59,530 nt of DNA from an uncultured Bacilli bacterium (GCA_934177995.1 CAKPPW010000005.1:1-59530); one strand, 5' to 3'. Counted from the first letter of the stretch, positions 24,677-33,492 are shown. The notes: a model not told the origin generated them from the sequence alone. Program-made: numbers and translations.

Positions 24677-25543
24677 GTGAAGAAAATAATAGAAATACTA
24701 TTTGCTTGTCTTTTGGTATTTGCAAGTTTCTTTTATACTGATAAAGCTATATCTATGATGGAAGATAAAGATCCAGTGATGATTAAAATAAAAAAAGAAA
24801 AGAAATCATTAGAAGAAGAATCTATCAATGCTAAAGTAAATGGTGAATATCTAGTACCTGGTTATAGTGGATTAGTAGTAGACTTAGATAAAAGTTTTAA
24901 CAAGATGAAAAAGTATGGGGGATATAATGAATCGTTAATTGTCTTTAAAGAAAGTACTCCAACTATATCTGTAGATGAATATTATGATAAATATATAGTA
25001 AGTGGTAATGGATTTACTAATTATATATCATTAGTATTTGAAATCACTGATAAAGAATTATTACCAAAAATAAAAGATATTTTAAAGGAAAATGATGTTA
25101 GAGCAACATTCTTTGTAGATGGAGTATTGTTAAAAGAAGATAATATCTTAGTTACTAGTTTGTTACAAGACTTTCATGAGATAGAATTGTTAAACTATAA
25201 AGGAAGTTATGATAGACTTATTTTTGAAGAGGCTCTTGATACTTTACAAGTTATTGCTAATAAACGTGGTAAATACTGTCTTGCTAAGTATGACCAAAAA
25301 GAAATATTAGAACTATGTAGTAAAGAAAAGATGCATACTATTATTCCAACTATCCAAATTAGTAGTAATCCATATCTATCATTAAAAGGAAAACTAAGAG
25401 AAGGATCAATTATTTCGATTACTCCTACTAAAGAAAATATCAGTGAACTAGATGTGGTTGTTAAATATATAAAACAAAGAGGATATACACTTGATACTTT
25501 AGAACAATTACTTAGTGAAGCAAGAAATATTACGGAGAAGTGA
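24677..25543 (+). CDS. Polysaccharide deacetylase-like exported protein, catalytic residues missing
   Basis: 288 residues with an N-terminal membrane or signal helix (IIEILFACLLVFASFF). The C-terminal half follows the NodB fold by pattern: ISLVFEITDKELLPKI, then VRATFFVDGVLLKED. However, the usual TFDDG is replaced by VFEITD, and the zinc-binding HSxxH region reads ELLNYKGSY, without His. It is therefore probably not an active deacetylase; it may bind glycan or assist murein enzymes. GTG 24677 with GGGAG upstream. It precedes a sugar phosphate mutase and the mur genes, pointing to the cell envelope. Confidence 0.72.
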   Translation: MKKIIEILFACLLVFASFFYTDKAISMMEDKDPVMIKIKKEKKSLEEESINAKVNGEYLVPGYSGLVVDLDKSFNKMKKYGGYNESLIVFKESTPTISVDEYYDKYIVSGNGFTNYISLVFEITDKELLPKIKDILKENDVRATFFVDGVLLKEDNILVTSLLQDFHEIELLNYKGSYDRLIFEEALDTLQVIANKRGKYCLAKYDQKEILELCSKEKMHTIIPTIQISSNPYLSLKGKLREGSIISITPTKENISELDVVVKYIKQRGYTLDTLEQLLSEARNITEK

Positions 25544-25572
25544 TATTTCTTTTTCTATCTAGTTTAAACCTA

Positions 25573-25581
25573 TGATATAAT
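25573..25581 (+). promoter_or_regulatory. Extended -10 promoter for the mutase-mur operon
   Basis: TGATATAAT (TG-n-TATAAT) 20 bp before the start codon; the -35 (TTTCTA near 25552) is weak, as is common with extended -10 promoters. Confidence 0.6.
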
Positions 25582-25601
25582 TTAAGAAGAATGGAGAAGA
25601 T

Positions 25602-26978
25602 ATGATGAAAATAACAAAAGAAATAAATAAAGAAATATTTAGAGCATATGATATAAGAGGAATAGCAGATAGAGATTTAACAGATGATGTTATTTATACT
25701 ATTGCCAGAAGTTTTGCTACTCATATTAGAAGAATGGGAAAGAATACTTGTGTTATTGGACATGATAATAGATTATCATCAGAAAGAATTCATAAAGCTT
25801 TGACTAAGGGATTAATTGATAGTGGAGTTAATATTTTAGACTTAGAATTAACTACTACACCAATGTATTATTATGCTTGTATCTATGAAAAGATCGATTG
25901 TGGTATTATGATAACAGCTAGTCATAATCCTAAGGAAGATAATGGATTAAAGTTTGCCTTTAAAGACTATTTGAATGCTAAGGGAGAAGAAATCACTGAT
26001 TTTTATGAAGAAACTATAAAAGGCGACTTCTTAGATGGAGTTGGTAGTGTTAGAAAGATAAATGTTAAAGATGAATACTTTAAGGCTATTAAAGATGGAC
26101 TTAAATTTGGTGATAAGAGAATAAAAGCAGTACTAGATCCAGGTAATGGAACAACATCAATAATCTTAAAAGACTTGTATAGTATGTTTCCAATCGATTT
26201 TACTATTATCAATGGCAAAAGTGATGGAACATTTCCTAATCATCACCCCGATCCATCAATTGAAGCTAATTTAGAACAACTTAAGAAAAAAGTGTTAGAA
26301 ACTGAAGCCGATATTGGTGTTAGCTTTGATGGTGATGGTGATAGAGTAGGAGTTATTACTAATGAAGGTAAGTTTTTACCATGTGATTATTATATGATTT
26401 TAATTATTAGAGATATAATTGATAAAGTTAAGAATAAAACATTCTTATATGATGTAAAATGTAGTAAATCATTAGAAGATGAAATAATAAAACTAGGTGG
26501 TAGTCCTGTTTGCTATCGTACAGGTAATAGCTATACAAGAAGTAGAGTAGCGGAACTTGATATGCCTTTCGGTGGAGAATTATCAGGTCATGTCTATTTT
26601 AGAGATAGATTCTTAGGCTTTGATAGTGGGTTATATGCTGGACTTAGAATAATAGAATTATTATCTAGAAATAGTAAAAATATAACAGAGTTATTAAGTG
26701 GTATAAACCATTATGAAGCAACACCAGAGTTAAAATATAAATCAACCGATGAGAAAAAAATAGAAGTAGTAGAAAAAGTTATAGAATATTGTAAGGAAAA
26801 GCATTATAATATTAATACAATTGATGGTGTTAGAGTAACATTTACTGATGGATGGGCTAGTGTTAGATATAGTAATACAGGACCTAATATAACATCTAGA
26901 TTTGAAGCTACTACTAAAGAAAGATTAGAAGAGATTAAATGTGAATTTGAAAGCTTAATAGATAAATATAATAAATAG
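25602..26978 (+). CDS. Phosphomannomutase/phosphoglucomutase
   Basis: 458 residues of the alpha-D-phosphohexomutase family, in four domains. The catalytic serine loop is ITASHNPKEDNG (near residue 105), the metal loop FDGDGDRVGV (near 243), the sugar loop GGELSGHVYF (near 325) and the phosphate loop in the last quarter. The opening FRAYDIRG is the ManB/AlgC type. It converts mannose-6-P or glucose-6-P to the 1-phosphate, feeding galE and rfbA substrates. A second ATG at 25605 is equally good. It is nine bp ahead of murG. Confidence 0.93.
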   Translation: MMKITKEINKEIFRAYDIRGIADRDLTDDVIYTIARSFATHIRRMGKNTCVIGHDNRLSSERIHKALTKGLIDSGVNILDLELTTTPMYYYACIYEKIDCGIMITASHNPKEDNGLKFAFKDYLNAKGEEITDFYEETIKGDFLDGVGSVRKINVKDEYFKAIKDGLKFGDKRIKAVLDPGNGTTSIILKDLYSMFPIDFTIINGKSDGTFPNHHPDPSIEANLEQLKKKVLETEADIGVSFDGDGDRVGVITNEGKFLPCDYYMILIIRDIIDKVKNKTFLYDVKCSKSLEDEIIKLGGSPVCYRTGNSYTRSRVAELDMPFGGELSGHVYFRDRFLGFDSGLYAGLRIIELLSRNSKNITELLSGINHYEATPELKYKSTDEKKIEVVEKVIEYCKEKHYNINTIDGVRVTFTDGWASVRYSNTGPNITSRFEATTKERLEEIKCEFESLIDKYNK

Positions 26979-26987
26979 GAGGTCTTT

Positions 26988-28064
26988 ATGAAAATAGCTA
27001 TTACAGCAGGAGGTACTGGAGGACATATTTTTCCAGCTTTAGCAATTATAAATAAGATTAAATCTCATGATAAGAATAGTGAATTCTTGTATTTTGGTAC
27101 TACTGATCGAATGGAGAAAGATATTATTCCAGAAAAAGGTATTCCCTATATTGGTATTCAAATGAAAGGACTAAATAGAAAGAATATCTTAAAAAATATT
27201 ACTGTTCTTAAAATATATTTAGCTGCTATTAAGAAAGCAGAAGTGGAGCTTAAGAAGTTTAAACCTGATATTGTAATAGGGGTAGGTGGTTATATTACTG
27301 CTCCTGTTTTAGTAGCGGCTAATCGTCTTGGTATTAAAACTATAATTCATGAACAAAATTCTATTCCAGGTGTATCTAATAAGTTACTATCTCGCTTTGT
27401 TAATAAGATTTGTGTCTCTTTTAAAGAAAGTGAAACCTATTTTCCTAAGAAGAAAACTATTTATACCGGAAACCCTAGAAGTGAAGAAATTCTAGCTATG
27501 GAAAAAGGAAAAAGAGAAGACTTTGGTTTTAACCATAAGAGTAAATTTATTATTCTTGTCATGGGTTCTCTTGGTTCTCTTACGATGACTAAAAAGATGA
27601 AAGAGTTAATTCCTTCTTTTAAAGATAAAGATTATCAAGTATTAGTTGTTACTGGTAAGGGTTATTATGATGATTATAAAGATGTAAAGACTCCAGCTAA
27701 TGTTAAAATAGTACCTTTTTATGATGCTAAATATATGAAAGATGCTGATTTGATAATCACAAGAAGTGGAGCTTCTACGATTGCCGAGGTAACTGCTTTA
27801 CTGCTTCCTTCAATTATGATACCAAGTCCTTATGTTACACATAATCATCAATATAAGAATGCTAAGGCTCTAGAAGATAAGAAAGCTTGTAAAATATTAG
27901 AGGAAAAAGACTTTTGTAAAGAAAATTTATTATCATTAATAGATGACTGTTTTAAAAAAGAAGTGTATAATGAAATGAGGAAAAATTTAAAAGAGTTTTC
28001 TTGTCCAAATAGTGCGGAAGCTATTTATAAGGAAATCATGAAGTTAGTAAGGAATGAAGAGTAA
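26988..28064 (+). CDS. murG: UDP-GlcNAc:lipid I transferase MurG
   Basis: 358 residues, GT28 family. The signature starts MKIAITAGGTGGHIFPALAI; GVGGYITAPVLVAA and IIHEQNSIPGVSNKLLSR follow, and the donor site has ITRSGASTIAEVTALLLPSIMIPSP. MurG makes lipid II on the inner membrane face. AGGAGG precedes the start. The stop overlaps the murB start by one base (TAATG). Confidence 0.97.
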   Translation: MKIAITAGGTGGHIFPALAIINKIKSHDKNSEFLYFGTTDRMEKDIIPEKGIPYIGIQMKGLNRKNILKNITVLKIYLAAIKKAEVELKKFKPDIVIGVGGYITAPVLVAANRLGIKTIIHEQNSIPGVSNKLLSRFVNKICVSFKESETYFPKKKTIYTGNPRSEEILAMEKGKREDFGFNHKSKFIILVMGSLGSLTMTKKMKELIPSFKDKDYQVLVVTGKGYYDDYKDVKTPANVKIVPFYDAKYMKDADLIITRSGASTIAEVTALLLPSIMIPSPYVTHNHQYKNAKALEDKKACKILEEKDFCKENLLSLIDDCFKKEVYNEMRKNLKEFSCPNSAEAIYKEIMKLVRNEE

Positions 28065-28969
28065 TGGATATATTTTTAGAACAAGTAGAAGAAAAAGAAA
28101 TAGGAAGAATAGTTAATGATGCGGATTTATCTAAATATACCACTTATAAAGTGGGAGGAAAGGCAAGAGCAATAATTTATCCTAAAGATAGAAGATGTTT
28201 AGTTGAGTTATGTAAGTTAATTAAAGCTCATCATATTAAATATAAAATATTAGGAAATGGTAGTAATTTATTATTCAGTGATGAACTATATGATGGTGTT
28301 TTAATAAAGCTAGATGAATTTGATAAGATAGAGTTTGTTCGTAATAAGGTTATTTGTGGAGCAGGAGCATCTTTAATGAAAGTAGCAAGGGAAGCTATGA
28401 AACGGGGTTTAGCAGGTCTTGAGTTTGCATCAGGTATACCTGGTACTATTGGAGGAGCAATCTACATGAATGCTGGAGCTTATAAAAGTGATATGGGTTA
28501 TATTACTACTAATGTAACTGTCTTAACAGATGATTTAAAAATAATTACTTTAACTAATAGTGAAATGGATTTTCATTATAGAACATCATATCTTCAGAAA
28601 CATAAAGATTATATTTGTCTAGAAGCAGTATTAAAGCTTACTAAAGGTGATAGAAAAGAAATAGAAGCAGTTACTAAAGAGCGAAGAGAACGAAGAGTAG
28701 AATCTCAACCTTTAGAGTATCCTTCTGCTGGTAGTGTTTTTAGAAATCCAGAAGGAATGTATGCAGGAAAACTAATTGAGGACTTGGGACTTAAAGGCTT
28801 AACTAAAGGTGGAGCAGAAGTTAGTTTAAAACATGCTAACTTTGTCGTTAATAAAGATGGAGCCACTGCTAAAGATATTCATGATTTAATAGTATTTGTT
28901 CATGATGCTGTTCTTGATAGGTATGGCATTGATTTAAAGATAGAACAAGAATTTGTTAATTGGGAGTAG
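28064..28969 (+). CDS. murB: UDP-N-acetylenolpyruvoylglucosamine reductase MurB
   Basis: 301 residues with FAD-binding motifs (YKVGGKARAIIYP, LGNGSNLLFSD, ASGIPGTIGGAIYMNAGAY) and the catalytic region YPSAGSVFRNPEG. It reduces UDP-GlcNAc-enolpyruvate to UDP-MurNAc. It is of the short type IIb found in Firmicutes. It is translationally coupled to murG and followed after 3 bp by divIB. Confidence 0.97.
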   Translation: MDIFLEQVEEKEIGRIVNDADLSKYTTYKVGGKARAIIYPKDRRCLVELCKLIKAHHIKYKILGNGSNLLFSDELYDGVLIKLDEFDKIEFVRNKVICGAGASLMKVAREAMKRGLAGLEFASGIPGTIGGAIYMNAGAYKSDMGYITTNVTVLTDDLKIITLTNSEMDFHYRTSYLQKHKDYICLEAVLKLTKGDRKEIEAVTKERRERRVESQPLEYPSAGSVFRNPEGMYAGKLIEDLGLKGLTKGGAEVSLKHANFVVNKDGATAKDIHDLIVFVHDAVLDRYGIDLKIEQEFVNWE

Positions 28970-28972
28970 TCT

Positions 28973-29659
28973 ATGGCAAAAATAAAGAAAAAAAAGAGGT
29001 TAAAACTTATACCATTTTTACTATTTGTCCTAGTAATAGCTGGTATTGTCTTTCTAATTGATGTTTTACTAGATACAAGAGTTGAAAATATAGTAATAAA
29101 AGGTAATAAAATAGTAACTGATCAACAAATAATAGATGAAGCAGGCCTTAGTAATTATCCAAGTTTTTATAAAACAACTTCTTATAATATTAAAAAAACT
29201 TTAGAAAAAAACTCCTTTATAAAAGAAGTTAAGGTTAAAAGAAGTTTTTATCATGTTTTGACAATAGAAGTTAGTGAACATAAGGTGTTACTAAAGAAAG
29301 AAACAACAGGAAAATTAGTCTTAGAAAATATGAATGAAGTAACAACTGATCAAGAAATACCTTATACGGTGCCAAGATTAGTAAATGATGTACCCCAAAA
29401 TAAGTATAATGAATTATTAAAGAATCTTTTGAAGGTAAAAAGTAATGTTAGAAGTAGTATTAGTGAGTTTTATTATGATCCTAATGAATTTGATAAAGAT
29501 AGATTCTTATTATATATGGATGATGGTAATAGTGTTTATTTAACTCTTACTAAATTTAGAATGATTAATTACTATAATGATGTTTTGCCTCAACTTGATG
29601 GCAAGAAAGGAATACTTTATCTAGACTCTGGAAATCATTTTCAAATAATGGAGAATTAG
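28973..29659 (+). CDS. divIB: Cell division protein DivIB/FtsQ
   Basis: 228 residues: a basic start MAKIKKKKRLKL, one membrane helix (FLLFVLVIAGIVFLI), a POTRA domain (VENIVIKGNKIVTDQQII) and a beta domain (FRMINYYNDVLPQLDGKKGILYLD). DivIB stabilises the FtsL/DivIC division complex. It is the last gene of the murG-murB-divIB run. Its final codons meet the truncated amidoligase fragment, so the last few residues could be altered from the ancestral end. Confidence 0.92.
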   Translation: MAKIKKKKRLKLIPFLLFVLVIAGIVFLIDVLLDTRVENIVIKGNKIVTDQQIIDEAGLSNYPSFYKTTSYNIKKTLEKNSFIKEVKVKRSFYHVLTIEVSEHKVLLKKETTGKLVLENMNEVTTDQEIPYTVPRLVNDVPQNKYNELLKNLLKVKSNVRSSISEFYYDPNEFDKDRFLLYMDDGNSVYLTLTKFRMINYYNDVLPQLDGKKGILYLDSGNHFQIMEN

Positions 29660-30324
29660 TTTCACCTATTTTAACAGATAAAAAGGAAACATGGAGTAAT
29701 TTAGAAGAAATATGTACATTTCTTGCTACTAATAAGCCTATCATGAATGTAAATGCTGGTGGACATATTCATGTTGGTAGTCATATTTTAACTGATGATT
29801 TTAACTTATGGAGAAAATTTTTAAAAGTATACACTGTATATGAAAGTGATTTACTATATTTTCTGTTTGGAGAAGATAAGATGGCAAGAGGATCATTTTA
29901 TAAATATGCTCGTCCTGTTGCTGTAATCTATCATCAAGATTTAGAACTACTTAATAGTTTTCATAGCTTTGAGGAGTTCTATGATTCTGATTTTATTACC
30001 AGTGGTAAGAATCGAGCTTTAGTTTTAGGAAGAGTTACAATTAATCCTAGCACTATGCAAAAAGATAATACTATCGAATTTAGAGGAGCTAATTCTTCAG
30101 ACAAAGCCATTATATGGCAAAATAATGTTAATGCTGTTACTAAATTAATGCTAGCAGCTAGTAAAGATTTAATTGATGAGGAAAAACTAGATTATAGATT
30201 AGTTGAAGAACCGACTTCTTCCAATAATTTTTTCAATTCTTTAGAATTAATCGATACTATTTTTAACAATAATTTAGATAAAATTTATTTTCTAAAGCAA
30301 TATACAAAGTCTTTTAATTTTTAA
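29644..30324 (+). pseudogene. Amidoligase-family protein, 5'-truncated
   Basis: A frame open from about 29641 (through the end of divIB in another frame) to TAA at 30322 encodes NGELVSPIL, then NVNAGGHIHVGSH and IEFRGANSS, the pattern of PF12224-type putative amidoligases, which are ATP-grasp-like ligases. The first ATG inside (29743) comes after conserved sequence. The usual N-terminal substrate and ATP part of more than 100 residues is missing. It has no ribosome site. It looks like the remains of a longer gene cut off at the divIB 3' end, probably during a deletion or insertion. Confidence 0.7.
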
Positions 30325-30362
30325 CCTGATAAAAAATTAGTAAAGAGTATATAAATTTCTTA

Positions 30363-30391
30363 TTGAAAATGGCACCCAGTCATGATAAAAT
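30363..30391 (+). promoter_or_regulatory. Promoter of the attenuator leader, copy 1
   Basis: TTGAAA (30363-30368), 17 bp, TAAAAT (30386-30391). The segment CATGATAAA around the -10 is shared with the second leader at 58144. Confidence 0.7.
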
Positions 30392-30427
30392 TTAAGTATC
30401 AAAGATAAAGAAAGTAGGTGCCTAGCT

Positions 30428-30514
30428 ATGTTGTCAAGTAATATGTTAAGTTTAACATGTGGGCAATTAGACAGTATAACTACTTTCTTTTATCATGGAT
30501 TAATAACAGGATAG
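30428..30514 (+). CDS. Upstream leader ORF (28 codons) in the surface-protein leader, copy 1
   Basis: ATG 30428 to TAG 30512-30514 gives a 28-residue peptide, MLSSNMLSLTCGQ then TTFFYHGLITG. Its end matches the peptide end predicted in leader 2 (SFYRALITG) in one of its frames. The stop codon lies inside the 5' arm of the terminator, so a ribosome finishing this ORF would cover the stem. That geometry suggests translation-coupled attenuation. AGGTG is 7 nt upstream of the ATG. Confidence 0.55.
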   Translation: MLSSNMLSLTCGQLDSITTFFYHGLITG

Positions 30515-30536
30515 GATAATCTTACCCTGTTTTTTT
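30505..30536 (+). terminator. Attenuator-type terminator before BspA-like gene 1
   Basis: A 25-nt hairpin from ACAGG (30506) to CCTGT (30530), ten pairs with one mismatch and a 3-nt loop, followed by T6. It lies between the promoter and the surface protein gene, so RNA polymerase must read through it. The paired positions are conserved in leader 2 with compensating changes. Confidence 0.75.
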
Positions 30537-30552
30537 ACTGAAGGAAGAAAAA

Positions 30553-31989
30553 ATGGATAAGAAGAAAGAAAGTATAATTTTATCAGTAATATTACTTTGT
30601 CTAATACTAATAGCAGTAGGTATGAGTTATGCCTTTTTAAAGACTAGTTTCTTTGGAGCCAAAACTAGTGTCTTAAAAGTAGGAAGTTTATCATTAGTAT
30701 TAGATGAAACATCAGGTAATGCTATAACAGTAGAAGATGGAACTCCTATGTATGATAGTGAAGGAGTTAAACAAGATAATTATTTTACCTTTGCTTTAAA
30801 AAATAATGGCGTAATAGATTCAGCCTATACTATCTATTTAGAAGATCAACCATTAGATGATGGTGATATAAGAGTAGGACAAAGTTATGTTCATTATAAT
30901 TTAGAAAAAGATAGTAGTGTTTTACCTGCTAAAGCCTTAGAAGGAGACCAAGCGATAGATAAAGGTATTATCAAAAAGAATCAAACAATCAATTATAAAA
31001 TGAGACTATGGTTTGCAAGTGACATACCACAATCAGAAGAAAATAAAGTATTTAAAGCCAAACTAAATATAGTAGGTAGTCAAAATATGAGGATGATGGC
31101 TAGTAATAACTATAGTGGAGATCTTTGGAACAGGAAACAAGATACAGTAACAAAGATAGTATTTCAAGATTCAATTAACAAAATAGAGGGAGAAAGTGAG
31201 TCATGGGATATATCATCTGCTAAAAATAAAACCGTAATGGCAAGACTAGTACCAAATACTGATAATACAACAACTAATACTTTGTATATACAAGGTAATG
31301 GTGGAGTGATAACTAATTATAATAGCAATTATCTATTTTGTAATTTTTCAAAATTAACCGAGATAGAAAATATAAATTTACTTGATACATCACAAGTAAC
31401 AAATATGAATTATATGTTTTATAGATGTAGTAAATTAACAAGTCTAGATGTAAGTAAGTTTGATATATCACAAGTAACAAATATGAGTTATATGTTTTAT
31501 AGTTGTAGCAGTTTAACAAACCTAGATGTAAATAAGTTTGATACATCAAATGTAACAAGTATGTATTCTATGTTTTCTGTTTGTAGCGGATTAACAAGTC
31601 TAGATGTAAGTAACTTTAATACATCACAAGTAACAAATATGGGGCTTATGTTTTACAATTGTAGTAGTTTAACGAGTTTAGATGTAAGTAAGCTTGATAC
31701 ATCACAAGTAACAAATATGAATAATATGTTTTCGCGATGTTACAGTTTAACAAGCCTGGATGTAAGTAATTTTGATACTTCACAAGTGACAAATATGGGG
31801 TCTATGTTTTATTCATGTAGCAGTTTAACAAGTCTAGACTTTAGAAAAGCCACATTTGATAAAGTAACTGACTATGGCAATATGTTTTATTATACTTCAT
31901 CTACTATAAACATAATAACTAAAGATGCAACTACTAAGAGTTGGTTAGAAGATAAGTTGGATGGTAAGGGAACTGTTACTATTGCTTAG
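30553..31989 (+). CDS. BspA-like leucine-rich repeat surface protein
   Basis: 478 residues. A basic start and membrane or signal helix (SVILLCLILIAVGMSYAF) resemble SipW-dependent signal proteins; an N-terminal beta domain runs to about 180. Then come about six 26-residue DUF285/BspA repeats of the form LTSLDVSNFDTSQVTNM-x2-MF-x2-CS, from about residue 270 to 435, and a short C-terminal cap. Such proteins are secreted or surface-exposed and bind host or microbial partners. No LPxTG sorting signal is seen. Expression should depend on reading through the attenuator upstream. GAAGG lies before the ATG. Confidence 0.88.
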   Translation: MDKKKESIILSVILLCLILIAVGMSYAFLKTSFFGAKTSVLKVGSLSLVLDETSGNAITVEDGTPMYDSEGVKQDNYFTFALKNNGVIDSAYTIYLEDQPLDDGDIRVGQSYVHYNLEKDSSVLPAKALEGDQAIDKGIIKKNQTINYKMRLWFASDIPQSEENKVFKAKLNIVGSQNMRMMASNNYSGDLWNRKQDTVTKIVFQDSINKIEGESESWDISSAKNKTVMARLVPNTDNTTTNTLYIQGNGGVITNYNSNYLFCNFSKLTEIENINLLDTSQVTNMNYMFYRCSKLTSLDVSKFDISQVTNMSYMFYSCSSLTNLDVNKFDTSNVTSMYSMFSVCSGLTSLDVSNFNTSQVTNMGLMFYNCSSLTSLDVSKLDTSQVTNMNNMFSRCYSLTSLDVSNFDTSQVTNMGSMFYSCSSLTSLDFRKATFDKVTDYGNMFYYTSSTINIITKDATTKSWLEDKLDGKGTVTIA

Positions 31990-32069
31990 ATGGGTGAATA
32001 TACTTTTCAAAAAATGTTTGCTTTCTTAATAACAATATAGTAAAATTATGTTGAAGAGAGGGATATATA

Positions 32070-32612
32070 ATGAATCAAGAAATAGATAATGCAGTAGAAA
32101 AGATGAAGTCTACTGTAAATAACTTAGAAAAGAAATTTGGAATTGTTAGAGCAGGAAGAGCTAATCCTTCTAGTTTAGATGGGGTTATGGTTGAGTATTA
32201 TGGACAAATGACACCTTTGAAACAACTTGGAACTATCTCTGTTCCTGAAGGCAATCAATTACTTATTAAACCATTTGATAAGAGTTGTTTAAAGAATATG
32301 GAAAAAGCAATTATTGCTGCTAATTTAGGATATAATCCTAGTAATGATGGGGAAACTATTAGAATAGTAGTACCAGCTCTTACAGAAGAAAGAAGAAAAG
32401 AACTTGTTAAACAAGTTAAAGCTTTAGCAGAAGAAGCAAAAGTTGCTATTAGAAATATTAGACGTGATGCTAATGAAAAAATAGAAAAAGAAGAGTTAGC
32501 AGAAGATGAAGAAAAAGCTCTTAAAAATGACATTCAAGATTTAGTTAATGAATATAATAAAGATATTGAAAGACTAATGAAAGAAAAAGAACAAGAATTA
32601 ATGACAATTTAA
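32070..32612 (+). CDS. frr: Ribosome recycling factor
   Basis: 180 residues, three-helix bundle with VRAGRANPSSLDGV near residue 27 and the C-terminal RRDANEKIEKEE region. It splits post-termination ribosomes together with EF-G. It usually follows pyrH; here it stands alone between the BspA-like gene and the Phe T-box, so it has been separated from its usual partners. GAGAGG lies before the ATG. Confidence 0.95.
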   Translation: MNQEIDNAVEKMKSTVNNLEKKFGIVRAGRANPSSLDGVMVEYYGQMTPLKQLGTISVPEGNQLLIKPFDKSCLKNMEKAIIAANLGYNPSNDGETIRIVVPALTEERRKELVKQVKALAEEAKVAIRNIRRDANEKIEKEELAEDEEKALKNDIQDLVNEYNKDIERLMKEKEQELMTI

Positions 32613-32639
32613 TAAATTTATGATAATATAAACATTAAA

Positions 32640-32850
32640 TCAATGAGAAGGAAGTAGTAAAAGAGTAATAAAAGTAAAAGAGAGATTATGGTTGGTGAGA
32701 ATAATTCTTTTATCCTTTGAATTCGTCCTTTGAGTCTTAAAGCAAAACTTTAGGCGTTACTCGCGTTAAGAGATTAGAGTGTATAGAAAACTATAAAATA
32801 AGGTGGTACCACGGATATGTTTCGTCCTTAGTTTATAGTTTTTCTTTTGT
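32640..32850 (+). promoter_or_regulatory. T-box riboswitch, phenylalanine-specific
   Basis: A typical T-box leader of about 200 nt ahead of the HAD-pheS-pheT operon. The T-box core AGGTGGTACCACGG (about 32798-32811) contains the TGGTACC bulge that pairs with the uncharged tRNA end. In stem I the specifier reads TTC within GAATTCGTCC near 32731, a Phe codon. The leader ends with an intrinsic terminator in which AAAACTATAAA pairs with TTTATAGTTTT and a T run follows. Uncharged tRNA-Phe would favour the antiterminator and switch the operon on. Confidence 0.9.
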
Positions 32851-32864
32851 TTAGGGGGATAATG

Positions 32865-33491
32865 ATGAAAAAATTTATTTGGGATTTAGATGGAACACTC
32901 TTAAGTGGTGATTTTTATACACATGAACTTAGTTATTTTGAAGAAAAATTAATAGGTCAAGATATAGAAACTTTTTTAAAGAATAAGTATGGCTATTTGA
33001 TGGAATATGAAAAGAACTTCTTTAAATATGATGTTAAATCATTCAGTGACTTTTTAAGTTTAAGAAGTGGTCTTGTAATTGATGAAACAGTAATTATGGG
33101 GTGGAATGAGCATAGTAAATCTGTTCCCGATACTATTCATACTGGAGCAGAGGAAGTACTTTCTTATTTACAGAGTAAGGGATATGAAAATATTCTTTAT
33201 ACTAATTGGTTTAAAGATGTACAAGAAGCAAGATTAAGAAATGCCAATCTATTAGAATATTTTAGTGAAATCTATGGAGGAGAACTTGCTATTAAGCCTA
33301 ATGCCATTGGCTATAAAAAAATAATTAAAGATGTAAATCCTAATGAAGTAGTAATGATAGGCGATAATATTGTAAATGATGTTTTAGTACCAAGAAGTAT
33401 TGGTATAACTACATATCATTATGATCCATTAGAAAAGAGTAAGGATAAAAATAAAATAAAAACATTAAGAAAGATAAAGGAGATGTATTAA
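32865..33491 (+). CDS. HAD-superfamily phosphatase
   Basis: 208 residues with motif I FIWDLDGTLL at the start, motif II YTNW, a conserved Lys (AIKPNAIGYK) and motif IV MIGDNIVNDV. HAD enzymes of this size remove phosphate from small metabolites such as phosphoglycolate. ATG 32865 (or 32862) is chosen because AGGGGG precedes it; a TTG 15 bp upstream lies in the T-box terminator tail. It ends 1 bp before pheS, so it shares the Phe T-box. Its substrate is unknown. Confidence 0.85.
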   Translation: MKKFIWDLDGTLLSGDFYTHELSYFEEKLIGQDIETFLKNKYGYLMEYEKNFFKYDVKSFSDFLSLRSGLVIDETVIMGWNEHSKSVPDTIHTGAEEVLSYLQSKGYENILYTNWFKDVQEARLRNANLLEYFSEIYGGELAIKPNAIGYKKIIKDVNPNEVVMIGDNIVNDVLVPRSIGITTYHYDPLEKSKDKNKIKTLRKIKEMY

Positions 33492-33492
33492 A

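Noticed and set aside
31373..31850. CRISPR-like array
   Set aside because: The regular 78-bp repeats are in frame, diverged and encode LRR repeats; there are no unique spacers or cas genes.
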